Part shown: positions 1 through 8,459 of the stretch, in pieces | How the letters are laid out: each line of letters opens with the position of its first letter | Numbering within the stretch: the first letter of the stretch is position 1 | Assembly: GCA_963780895.1 (NCBI GenBank) | Contig: CAWAEG010000001.1 | Location: forward strand, 248,001-312,000 | DNA length: 64,000 nt | Direction: 5' to 3' | Source of the DNA: DASQFI01 sp963780895 | GTDB lineage: Bacteria; Acidobacteriota; Vicinamibacteria; Vicinamibacterales; SCN-69-37 | Notes under the pieces: generated by a model | What the model was told of the DNA's origin: nothing | What the model saw: the letters and a program-made list of their open reading frames with translations, nothing else | The model's database searches: none | Position numbers and translations under genes: made by a program

Positions 1-2
1 TG

Positions 3-764
3 GGCGAAACGCTGGGTGCCTTCATCAAGCGAGTCCGGCTCGAACGCGCGGTGCACCTGCTCTCGCACCGGAAAGGCACGAATCTGACCGACATTGCTCT
101 CGCGTGCGGGTTTGCCTCCAGCTCGGACTTCTCGCGGGCCTTTCGCGCGCACTTTGGCGTGTCACCGCGCCGATTCGATGTCAACCAGCTGCGCCAAACG
201 GGCCGCGACAGAATGCGAGCCGCGCTCCCAGTCGAAGGCAGAAACCGGCTCGAGCAGCTACCCACAGGGACCAATGCCGACGGCTTTGCCGTGACGGTTC
301 GTCATCTCGCCGCGCGGCGCGTCGCCTACATCCGGGTCCTTCGCCCCTACGAGGGTGACAGCGTCACGAAGGCCTTGGCGCGACTGCTCGCCTGGGCCGA
401 GGCGCGCGGTCTCGCCGATGGCCAATGGCTTGGCTATCAGTGGGAGGATCCCGAAATCGTGGCGCCCGACAAATGTCGCTATGACGTCGGCCTCGAGATT
501 CCAGACACGACGGCCGTTGACGAACACGTGAGTGTGACCACGTTTGACGAGTGCCTGATCGCCGAGATCGACGTCCGCGGGCCGATCGATCTCGAGCTGC
601 GCGCAATGCAGTGGTTCTACCTTGGGTGGTTGCCAAGTAGTGGCTATGTGCCGGCGCACCAACCGATGTTCGAAGCCTGGAACGGCCGGCCGTTCGCGCA
701 TGGCCTGGAGCACTTCGAGCTTCGCGCGCAGCTTCCGATCGTCGACGACACTCACCCGCTTTGA
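3..764 (+). CDS. AraC-family regulator with GyrI-like effector domain (5' truncated by window)
   Basis: The reading frame is open from base 3, so the gene begins before the window. The visible N-terminus is the second half of an AraC double helix-turn-helix (DIALACGFASSSDFSRAFR, then FGVSPRRF). About 25 linker residues follow, then a GyrI-like small-molecule-binding domain of roughly 150 residues (VTVRHLAARRVAYIRVLRPY to the end). This is the usual order in Rob/SoxS-like multidrug-sensing activators: DNA binding first, ligand binding second. The protein should be a cytoplasmic transcription activator responding to an unknown hydrophobic ligand. The target genes cannot be named because the upstream neighbour is not visible. 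Confidence 0.88.
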   Translation, partial: GETLGAFIKRVRLERAVHLLSHRKGTNLTDIALACGFASSSDFSRAFRAHFGVSPRRFDVNQLRQTGRDRMRAALPVEGRNRLEQLPTGTNADGFAVTVRHLAARRVAYIRVLRPYEGDSVTKALARLLAWAEARGLADGQWLGYQWEDPEIVAPDKCRYDVGLEIPDTTAVDEHVSVTTFDECLIAEIDVRGPIDLELRAMQWFYLGWLPSSGYVPAHQPMFEAWNGRPFAHGLEHFELRAQLPIVDDTHPL

Positions 765-793
765 GCGGCGGGAGTCACTCCGTCGGCACAGCG

Positions 794-1603
794 TCAGCGC
801 ACCGCCGCAAGCAGCGGCGCATGCATGCGCTGGAAGGCAACGCCGTCGGCGTCCTTGCCGGCGACGAGAATCCGGAAGGGTTCCGCGCCGGGGGTGAAGC
901 GCGACAGGTAGGACCCGTCCGTGTCGCCGGCCTCGAGCGGCAGCTCGACAAGTCGCCGTGATTCGCCGGTGACCAGTGACGCCCTGATTTCAGCGACCTT
1001 GCCGCTGACGTGAAGCCTCACGACATTCTCGACACCCGGCGAGGGAACGGCGGTGAAGGTCGTCCGGCCAGCCGGTGCGAATTCCACCTGCGTGAGCCCA
1101 ATCGTGGTGCGTGCCTGGGCCATGATGCCCGACACGCCGCTCCCGGAGACCCGCATGGTCCAGATACCGGGTTCCGGCCGTTTGACAATGACCATCCGCT
1201 CGGCGCGGAAACTGGACACATCGGTGACGTCGTCGCCGACGGCGAGCAGCCCGGACGGTCGCAGGACATGCGCCACCTGAAGACACTGCACCGAGATCGA
1301 GAAGAGCACGCTCTCGACTGATGGATCGATTGGCACGCGGAGCTCGTGCACGCCGGATTTGAGAGACCCGGCCAGCCTGAAGATGGTCTGCGGGTGCGAT
1401 CCAAACGCGATGAGGAGCGTGGCGGAGTCACCGATTTCTTCGGGCGCCAGCAACAGCAGATGACCGCCGGAGCCTTCGGCGATCTGGAAAAACGACGTAT
1501 CGAGACGCGCGCCGCACGGCCAGCCGCTGCGCGAATTCGACGCCTGTTGCTGTCCGCCAATGACAAGCGGACCCACGAGGAGGGCTGCCGCGAGGAGTTT
1601 CAT
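794..1603 (-). CDS. Secreted hypothetical protein
   Basis: 269 residues starting at ATG 1603 with a GGTG-type ribosome site just upstream; a longer frame to 1633 would bury the signal peptide. Residues 1-18 (MKLLAAALLVGPLVIGG) form a Sec signal peptide. The mature part is rich in beta-strand-like Val/Leu alternation, with short segments (GIWTMRVSGSGVSGIMAQ) resembling Ig-like or hemicentin-type extracellular domains. No catalytic motif is visible. It is transcribed divergently from the permease at 1649, so the two may share a 45-bp promoter region. Function unknown. Confidence 0.7.
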   Translation of the reverse strand: MKLLAAALLVGPLVIGGQQQASNSRSGWPCGARLDTSFFQIAEGSGGHLLLLAPEEIGDSATLLIAFGSHPQTIFRLAGSLKSGVHELRVPIDPSVESVLFSISVQCLQVAHVLRPSGLLAVGDDVTDVSSFRAERMVIVKRPEPGIWTMRVSGSGVSGIMAQARTTIGLTQVEFAPAGRTTFTAVPSPGVENVVRLHVSGKVAEIRASLVTGESRRLVELPLEAGDTDGSYLSRFTPGAEPFRILVAGKDADGVAFQRMHAPLLAAVR

Positions 1604-1648
1604 AGACACCTTATCGGCACTCCGAAGGCACAATAGGACGGGGGTCGC

Positions 1649-4062
1649 GTGTATTCCAGATTACGTTACGCCGTCCGTCAGCTGATCAAGTCCCCGGGCT
1701 TCACGTTTATTGCCGTGCTTGGACTCGCACTCGGCATCGGCGCAAACGTGGCGCTCTTCAGTGTCGTGAATTCGGTGTTCCTGCGGCCCCTGGCGTTTCA
1801 CGAGCCCGATCGCCTGGTCCGGTTGAGTTCAACCGACGCGGCGCGGAACTTCATTCGAGTTGGTTTTTCCTATACGCGCTTTCTCGACGTGCAGCAGCGG
1901 CAGCAGGTGTTCAGCGACCTGGCGCTCTCCATCTTCAGCGCGTTTACCCTGACCGGACGCGGAGATCCTGAGCAGGTGCTTGGGCTTCGCGCCTCAGCCG
2001 CCCTGTTACCCACGCTCGGGCTCGTTCCGGAGCTCGGCCGCAACTTTGCCGCAGACGAGGACCGGCCGGGCGGGCCGCCGGTCGTGCTCGTCAGTCATCG
2101 TTTCTGGCAGCGATATTTCACTGGTCAGCCGTCAGCCCTGGGCCAGGCGATCACGCTCGATGGCCGGCCGTACACGATCATCGGCGTGCTGCCGGACGCG
2201 GCAGCCTCGTTTCCCCTGAACCAGTTCGATGTCTGGATGCCGCGACCGGCAGAGGTGCCGTTTCTCGCGCCCTCGCAACTGAACAACGGCGGCTTTTTCT
2301 TCCAGGCGATTGCGCGGTTGCGGCCGGGTGTGTCGCTCGCGCAGGCGCGTGAGGGGATGAACGTCATCGCTGCAGGATATCGTCAGGCACATCCGAGCTA
2401 TGTTGACGCGCCGTCGCAGATCGAGGTGGTGCCGCTGCTGGAGGATGCCGTTGGCCAGCAGCGCCGGAGCTATCTGATGCTCTTCGGCGCGGTGGGCTGC
2501 GTGCTGCTGATCGCGTGCGCGAACATCGCCAACCTGCTGCTCGCGAGGTTTGCGGCGCGACGCAAAGAAATTGCGGCGCGATTCGCGCTGGGCGCGAGCC
2601 GGCTCGACGTCGTGCTGCAACTCGTGACCGAGAGCATGCTCATTGCCGTGCTCGGCGGCGCGCTGGGCCTGGTGCTCGCGCTGGGAGCCCTGCGCATCAT
2701 TGTCACGTCCGGCGCGGACCTGATTCCGCGCGTCCTTGATATCGGACTCGATCCGGTGGCGGTCGGCTTCACGATGCTCGTCACGCTCGTCACCGGATTG
2801 GCTATCGGCCTCTTGCCCGCACTGCAGGCGTCCGCCGTCAATGTGCAGGAAACGCTCAAGGAAGCGAGCCGAGGATCCACCGGAACGGGTCAGCGCCTGC
2901 GCGCCACTCTGCTGGTGGCCGAAGTGTCGCTGTCCGTCGTGCTGCTCGTCGGCGCCGCACTGCTCTTGACCAGCTTCGCCCGGCTCCAGCGCGTGGAGCC
3001 GGGGTTCAGGCCGGATGGCATCTTCACCGCGCAACTCGTCCTTCCGCCGCAGCGCTTCGACCGTGAGAAGCTCGTCGCGTTTTACGAGCAGTTCTATCAG
3101 CGTCTCACCGCCCTGCCCGGCGCCACGTCCGCGGCGCTGGCTGATCGCGTGCCCCTGACCGGAGCGCAGACGCCGGCGCCTGTTGCCGTGATGGGCACGT
3201 CGCTTCCGCCGCTGAGCGAACGGCCGAATGCGAATCGGCATCTCGTCTCGCCGCGGTATTTTCAGACGCTGGGCATTCCCATCCGCGCCGGCCGCGACTT
3301 CGACGAACGCGACTCCGCTCGAGTGCCGCATGTCGTGATCGTCAACGAGACGTTCGCGCGGCGCCACTTTCCCGGCGTGGATCCGATCGGCCGCACGTTG
3401 GTCACCGGTATGGCCCAGTTGCCGTCGCAGGTGGTTGGCGTCGTGGCGGACGTGCGCGGCGAGACCCTGAACACGCCGCCGGAGGCCGACTACTTTCTGC
3501 CCAGCCTGCAACGGCCGGAAACGTTTACCAACGTTCTGGTTCGTACCCAGGGCAATCCCGTCGCGATCGCGCCGCTCGTTCGCGACGCGTTGCGTTCGGT
3601 CGATCCCGACCTCCCACTGCTGCAGCCGCAGGCTCTCACCACCGTGATCGCGCAAACCGTTGCGGATCGAAAGCTCGCGCTCGTGTTGCTGGCCTCATTC
3701 GCGGCGCTCGCGCTGCTGCTGGCCAGCCTGGGTGTGTATAGCGTGATGGCGCATCTCGTGGCGTTCCGCACGAGTGAGATCGGCATTCGGATGGCGCTCG
3801 GCGCGACGCCCGGCTGCGGTGATGCGCATGGTGCTCGGCCATAGCTCTCGCCTCACCCTGGTGGGGATCGTGCTCGGCGTCGCCAGCGGGCTTGCCGTGT
3901 CGCGGCTGATGCAGCAGGTGCTGTTCGAGGTCAATCCGGCGGATCCGCTGCATCTATCTCGCCGTGTCGATGACGCTCTTGCTCGTCGCCGGATGCGCGT
4001 CGTGGTTTCCGGCTCGCCGCGCGACGAGAATTGATCCGGTGATCGCGCTCCGAATGGAGTGA
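1649..4062 (+). pseudogene. ADOP-family MacB/FtsX-like permease, two frameshifts near the 3' end
   Basis: The GTG start at 1649 opens about 720 codons of an ADOP (Acidobacterial duplicated orphan permease): N-terminal TM helix (GFTFIAVLGLALGIGANVAL), MacB_PCD periplasmic domain, FtsX helices (GCVLLIACANIANLLLARF), then a second MacB_PCD/FtsX copy. An extra base near 3810-3813 shifts the frame just after MALGATP, and another near 3950-3953 shifts it after ADPL. Reading across both restores the family C-terminus (FPARRATRIDPVIALRME, stop 4060-4062). Two single-base insertions in GC-rich runs could be assembly errors or real decay. It converges on the permease at 4071 with an 8-bp gap. Such permeases act without a dedicated ATPase gene beside them and have no proven substrate. 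Confidence 0.8.
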
Positions 4063-4070
4063 ATCGGTCT

Positions 4071-6708
4071 TTACTGAAATCGAAGCGCGGAGACGGCATC
4101 GGTCGCGGCCGCCCGGCGAGCGGGGATCAGGCACGCCAGGATACCGACGACCAGAAGCACGATCGTCACACCCGCGATCGTCATGGGATCGCTCGGCTGA
4201 ACCTCGAACAGCAAACCCCGAATGGTCCAGCTCACCAGCAGCGCCACGGCCACGCCCGCCAGCAGTCCCACGACGACCGGCGTCATGCCCTGGCGAATGA
4301 CGAGCCCGAGCAGGCGCGAGCGGCTGGCGCCGAGCGCGAGCCGCACGCCCAGCTCATTCCGGCGCCGAGCGACAGAGTAGGACACGACGCCGTAGATGCC
4401 GAGGCACGACACCAGCAGCGCGGAGGCCGCAAAGACGCTCATGATACCCAACTGAAAACGCCGCTGCCCCACCGATCGATTGACCACGTCCTCCATGCTC
4501 CGGATGGCGGGGATCGGCAACTCCGCATCCTCGCGGCGAAGCACGGCTCGCACGCCCTCGGCGGCCGCCGTCACATCAGAGTTCCGAACAACTAATGTCA
4601 CACCGTCCGGCACGCGCTGCCAGTACGGGTAATAGGCCGTCGGGGGTGGATCGTCCTGAAGCGACGCGCGCACATCAGCCACGATGCCGACGAGCGTCTT
4701 GACGGTGTCGTCCTCGCCCATGAACAGGCGACCCACCGGGTTCGGGTCGCCGGGCCAGAGGATCTTCGCCGCCCTTTCAGAGAGGACCGCGACGCCGCGT
4801 CCACGGTCGCTCTCCTCGAACGACCGGCCCTGACGGACGGCGATATTCATCACGCGAAAGTATCCAGGGCTCGCGTAGCGATTGTTGACCGTGTGCTTGT
4901 TGGCACGCGGCGCGCCTTCGAGGTAAATCGGGTCGTTCCAGGTTTCACCGCGGGTCGGCAGATGCGTGACAATCGCAGCGGCCTCGACGCCCGGAATCGC
5001 GCCGGCATTCGCCAGGAGCCGGTCCAGAAACTGTTCGCGGCGCTCAACCTTTGCGTACTTGCTGCCCGCGAGGGAGAGGTCGACGGTCAGCACGCGATCG
5101 TGATCGAACCCTTTGTCGACGTGCAGCAGCCGGACCAGGCTCGAGCCGAGCAGACCGGCCATGATCAGCAACCCCGCGCTGACGGCCACCTCGAGGCCAA
5201 TCAGGCTTTCGCGCAGCCGCAAGGTCCGGCGACCCTGCGTGACGGTGTGACTGCCCGTGCGCAGCGCCTCCTGCGGGTCGTCCCGAGTCAGGCGCCACGC
5301 CGGAAGCGCACCGAAAATCAGACCCGTGAGTACGGTGAGACCAGATGCGAACGCCAGGACGGAGATGTCTACACGCACTTGATCGATTCTCGGCAGCTCG
5401 AGCGGCATCGCGATCGAGAAACAGTTCGATAATCCAGCCGGCGAGCAGCACTCCGAATGCACCACCGATGACCGCGAGCAACAGGCTTTCGGTCAGGGCC
5501 TGACGGAACAAACGCCGACGGCTGGCTCCGAGGGCGGCCCGAATCGCCGTTTCGCGGCTGCGCGAGGCCGCCCGCGAGAGGAGAAGGTTCGCCAGATTGA
5601 CACAGACAATGAGAAGGACCGCGCCGACCGCTGCCGAGAGCGTCCACAACCCGAGCCGCGACGCGCCGGTGACAAACTCGTGCAGGGGGATCAGGACAGC
5701 CTTCAAGTCCGGCGTCACACCACCGGACGGCTTCGGGAAGCGTGCCTGGACGACATTCATCTCCGCAAGCGCCTGCCCGGCGATCGCGCCCGACTTCACG
5801 CGAACGAGAGCGAAGTAGTTGTAGTTGCCTGTCATTCGCCCGATCTCGTCGTCCGGGATCACCAGTGGACGAAAGACTTCATCCCGTCTGTTGGCACCGG
5901 ACGATGGCACACGAAATGAGGCGGCCACAATCCCGACCACCTCATGACTCTCGCCGTCGAGCAGAATCGTGCGGCCGACGACGGATGGGTCGGCGTCGAA
6001 GCGCGATCGCCAGAGCGTTTCTGAAAGGATGGCCACGTGGTCGTTGCCCGACTGCTCCTCGTCAGCTCGGAATCCCCGCCCGCGAATCGGCTCCACGCCG
6101 AGCAGGGCGAGCAGGTTATGCGTCATTCGCGCACCGGCGACCGACACCGGCTCCCCCGCGTCCGTGAGCTGGGCATTGGCCCGTTGCGTCAACCCAACGC
6201 CTTCGACTGACGGACACCGCGCGGCCCATTCGCGGGCGTGCACCGGGTTGACACCGAGCAGACGCTCACCGAAGAGTTGGGGATCGAGTTCGCGTGCGAC
6301 GAACACCCGGTTCGGATCTTCGTAGGCCAGCGGTCTGAGCAGCACGGCATCGACCAGCGAGAAGATGGCGGTGTTGGCGCCGATGCCGATGGCCAGAGAA
6401 AGTACGGCGACGACCGTGAATCCAGGATTTCGGCGGATCCCGCGCATGGCGTGCCGAAGATCCTGAACCAGGATCTCGAGCGTGGGCAGTCCTCGCTGAT
6501 CCCGATAGCGTTCTTTGGCGGACTCCACGCTGCCGAACCGGATCCTCGCGCGCCGGTACGCGTCGTCGGGCGGCAGTCCACGGCGAATGTCTTCGTCGGC
6601 CAGCCACTCGATGTGGGACTCGATCTCCTGGGCGAGATCGCGGTCGGTATGCCGGCGCAGAAACGTGCCGATGAGACGCGTCCAGCCGCGTCGGATCGCG
6701 CGCCTCAC
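4071..6708 (-). pseudogene. ADOP-family permease with one frameshift, coupled to PadR
   Basis: The GTG start at 6708 overlaps the PadR stop codon (GTGA), giving translational coupling. The N-terminus carries the ADOP-specific soluble segment (HTDRDLAQEIESHIEWLADE), followed by the first TM helix (GFTVVAVLSLAIGIGANTAI), MacB_PCD, FtsX helices and a second permease half ending in ARRAAATDAVSALRFQ. Near 5410-5420 the frame changes by one base just after the helix ending ELFLDR; the next frame continues MPLELPRIDQVRVDISVLAF, which is exactly the expected sequence. So the homology is continuous and only the frame is broken. As in the convergent neighbour, assembly error and genuine decay cannot be separated here. 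Confidence 0.8.
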
Positions 6709-7049
6709 GGTTTGGCTCCCTTGAGCGCCATGAACCGGCCGACGATTTCCGTCGTCTGGGTCCACTGCGCCTCTTCGGCGGTCAGCTGTGTCCGTCCAAC
6801 CCTGGTGATGCGGTAGAACCTGGCCCGGCGGTTGTTGTCGGAAACGCCCCACTCCGACGCGATCGCGCCCTCCTGCTCCAGCTTCAACAGGACCGGGTAC
6901 AGCGTGCCGTGATTAATCGACAGCAGGTCGCCGCTGGTCTGCTCGATGCGGCGCGCAATGCCATACCCGTGCTGCGGTCCCATGGCATTCAGGGTCTTGA
7001 GCACCATCAGCGCCAGCGTGCCCTGCCAGACGTCGGTCTTCGCACTCAT
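6705..7049 (-). CDS. PadR-family transcriptional repressor
   Basis: 114 residues with the PadR winged helix: an N-terminal DVWQGTLALMVLKTL helix, GYGIARRIEQ recognition region, and the wing YPVLLKLEQEGAIASEWG, followed by a short C-terminal dimer helix. These PadR proteins typically sit directly before an ADOP permease, and here the stop overlaps the permease start by GTGA. It is probably a local repressor of the two-gene operon. A 25-bp imperfect palindrome covers its own start codon (7044-7068), which fits autoregulation. The inducer is unknown. Confidence 0.93.
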   Translation of the reverse strand: MSAKTDVWQGTLALMVLKTLNAMGPQHGYGIARRIEQTSGDLLSINHGTLYPVLLKLEQEGAIASEWGVSDNNRRARFYRITRVGRTQLTAEEAQWTQTTEIVGRFMALKGAKP

Positions 7050-7068
7050 ATTGGTTAGCCAAATGAGT
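7044..7068. promoter_or_regulatory. Candidate PadR operator
   Basis: An imperfect palindrome ACTCATATTGG...CCAAATGAGT spans the PadR start codon. On the minus strand a TATACT -10-like box (7066-7071) overlaps it, with a weak TTGCTT -35-like box about 16 bp upstream. Repressor binding here would block the PadR-permease promoter. The inference rests on symmetry and position only. Confidence 0.45.
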
Positions 7069-7130
7069 ATACCGATGTCCTATTGGAAAGCAACAGGAAC
7101 AGTCCGGCCGGCCAGCAGAAGCTTGCGCGT

Positions 7131-7150
7131 GGTAGCTTCCAGAAGCTACC
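7131..7150. promoter_or_regulatory. Toxin-antitoxin operator palindrome
   Basis: GGTAGCTTC-CA-GAAGCTACC is a perfect inverted repeat with 9-bp arms and a 2-bp centre, ending 2 bp before the antitoxin ATG at 7153. Phd/AbrB-type antitoxins normally bind such palindromes to repress their own operon. Its counterpart with the same geometry lies at 56644-56663 before the second toxin-antitoxin pair. Confidence 0.7.
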
Positions 7151-7152
7151 AT

Positions 7153-7449
7153 ATGGGTATGCGCGCGGTAGGCCTGAAGATTCTCAAGAACAAGCTCAGC
7201 GAATACGTACGTCTCGCCCGCGAAGGCGAAACGGTCCTCGTGACCGATCGGGATCGGGTCGTCGCCGAACTGGGACCGCCACGACCAGATCACACCGGCA
7301 CCGTGGGCAACGCGTTGTTGGCGGAAGCCCGACGGAAAGGCTGGGTCGTGCCGCCGGCTGTGCCAGGCGTCACACCGCCGCCTCGTTCACCCGTGGCGCC
7401 GCTTGCCGATCTCTTAGTCGAGCTCGATACCGATCGCGCCGAGCGGTGA
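7153..7449 (+). CDS. Phd/YefM-type antitoxin
   Basis: 98 residues from ATG 7153; a second in-frame ATG at 7159 is an equally possible start. The Phd fold is visible in AVGLKILKNKLSEYVRLARE followed by GETVLVTDRDRVVAEL. The C-terminal half is proline-rich (PPAVPGVTPPPRSPVAP), as expected for the flexible toxin-neutralising tail. The gene overlaps the toxin start by GTGA, a typical cotranslated pair, and is preceded by a palindromic operator, so autorepression is likely. It should neutralise the PIN toxin next to it. Confidence 0.88.
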   Translation: MGMRAVGLKILKNKLSEYVRLAREGETVLVTDRDRVVAELGPPRPDHTGTVGNALLAEARRKGWVVPPAVPGVTPPPRSPVAPLADLLVELDTDRAER

Positions 7450-7832
7450 TCTACCTCGACACCTCAGTCGCGCTCGCGCAGCTCTTCGCCGAAGACCGCA
7501 TCCCGCCGGTGTCGCTCTGGAACGAAGAGCTCATTTCGAGTCGTCTGCTCGAGTACGAGCTCTGGACGCGGGTCCACGCGCGTGGGCTCGGCCGATCGCA
7601 CGGCGAGACGGTCAGGACGCTTCTCCTCCGGATCGCTCTCGTGGAGCTCGTCGCGCCGGTGTTGATCCGCGCGATCGAACCATTCCCGGTTCCGATGCGG
7701 ACACTGGACGCCCTTCACCTGGCTTCTATTGACTTCCTGCGTGAGCTTGGCCAGGACGTTCGACTGGCCAGCTACGACGCGCGGCAAGTGGCCGCCGCCC
7801 GCGCCCTCCGGATGGATTGTGTGGATCTTTGA
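7446..7832 (+). CDS. vapC: VapC-type PIN-domain toxin ribonuclease
   Basis: 128 residues from GTG 7446, which overlaps the antitoxin stop. It is a complete PIN domain with the acidic residues of the family in place: Asp in IYLDTSVALAQL, Glu in SSRLLEYELWTRV, Asp in TLDALHLASI and Asp in LASYDARQ. VapC proteins are Mg-dependent RNases that usually cut initiator tRNA or 23S rRNA loops; the target here is not predictable. Length and motifs suggest an active toxin held by the upstream Phd-type antitoxin. Confidence 0.88.
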   Translation: MIYLDTSVALAQLFAEDRIPPVSLWNEELISSRLLEYELWTRVHARGLGRSHGETVRTLLLRIALVELVAPVLIRAIEPFPVPMRTLDALHLASIDFLRELGQDVRLASYDARQVAAARALRMDCVDL

Positions 7833-7857
7833 GTTACTGCCCTTTGCCGGTAGTGGG

Positions 7858-8103
7858 CTAATGCCGTGTCGCTGGTTTCGTCAGGTCCTTGGTTGAGCGA
7901 ATCCATCGATACGAGATAACCAACAGCCCTAGGACAGCACCGGCAACGAATCCAACTGCGGCAAGACTGAATCCAGCGAGTGCGCCTCGACTGAATCCAG
8001 CGAGGATCGAGGGTCCCCACAGACCCGCGACCAAGGCCGAAAGCCCAATGATCAAAGCTACGATCTGAAGGGAGCGGCGTCCTCGCGGAGCAGCCGTGTT
8101 CAT
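7858..8103 (-). CDS. Small two-helix membrane protein (IS passenger)
   Basis: 81 residues from ATG 8103, which overlaps the transposase-remnant stop (ATGA). It has two predicted transmembrane helices, SLQIVALIIGLSALVAGLW and LAGFSLAAVGFVAGAVLGLL, joined by a short Gly/Ser loop, with a basic C-terminal tail. A longer upstream frame to 8175 exists but would overlap the transposase remnant in another phase. The stop is only 9 bp inside the left terminal repeat, so the gene belongs to the mobile element. No homology-based function can be given. Confidence 0.6.
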   Translation of the reverse strand: MNTAAPRGRRSLQIVALIIGLSALVAGLWGPSILAGFSRGALAGFSLAAVGFVAGAVLGLLVISYRWIRSTKDLTKPATRH

Positions 8104-8185
8104 GCCGCTGATTCTAACTCCGTCTCGGCCGTTAGCAATTCGCGGATCGTCCAGACGTGATCGGTCAGGCTCCATTGCCGGCGTG
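8100..8185 (-). pseudogene. IS1-like transposase C-terminal fragment
   Basis: The minus frame ending at TGA 8102-8100 reads WSLTDHVWTIRELLTAETEL. The LTDHVWTIRELL stretch resembles the extreme C-terminus of many IS1-family transposases. Upstream the frame runs into unrelated sequence before the right terminal repeat at 8245-8265, so nearly all catalytic sequence has been deleted. The fragment lies wholly inside the element at 7840-8274. Confidence 0.5.
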
Positions 8186-8459
8186 ACGGCATGTCCCTGA
8201 CCGAATCAAAATGATCTCGCCCGGTCATCCGTAGTGGTCCGGCAACACGGCGTTAGCCCACTACCCCCTTTGCCTTTTGCCTTGACGCGACGGCCGCGTT
8301 GCGGCACCCGCCGGCTCCTAGCGTATGATGGTCTCGCGTAACAGGACGCACCCCGTCCGCGGGAAGGGCTGAGCCCACCTGAGCCAGGCTGCCGTTACAA
8401 CTTACGATCTTCTTTCAGCCCGTCGAGCGGACGCGGGCGGTATCCGAAAGGAGATCGTC

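Larger units (their letters stand above)
7840..8274. mobile_element. Deletion derivative of an IS1-like element with passenger gene
   Basis: The element is delimited by a 9-bp direct repeat CCCTTTGCC at 7840-7848 and 8266-8274, a likely target-site duplication. Immediately inside are terminal inverted repeats at 7849-7869 and 8245-8265, starting GGTAGTGGGCTAA and matching at 20 of 21 positions. A GGTA/GGTG-type end and an 8-9-bp duplication are features of the IS1 family. Inside lie a fragment of a transposase C-terminus (minus strand, stop at 8100-8102) and a small membrane-protein gene overlapping it by ATGA. The main transposase body is missing, so the copy is non-autonomous. Confidence 0.75.

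Noticed and set aside
2132..3655. 507-codon minus-strand frame opposite the first ADOP permease
   Set aside because: Antisense shadow of a well-supported permease; composition is Arg/Gln/His-rich without motifs.
3800..3960. Programmed ribosomal frameshifting in the ADOP permease
   Set aside because: No slippery heptamer or downstream pseudoknot is evident, the intact paralogue at 19960 needs no shift, and two shifts in one gene are better explained by error or decay.
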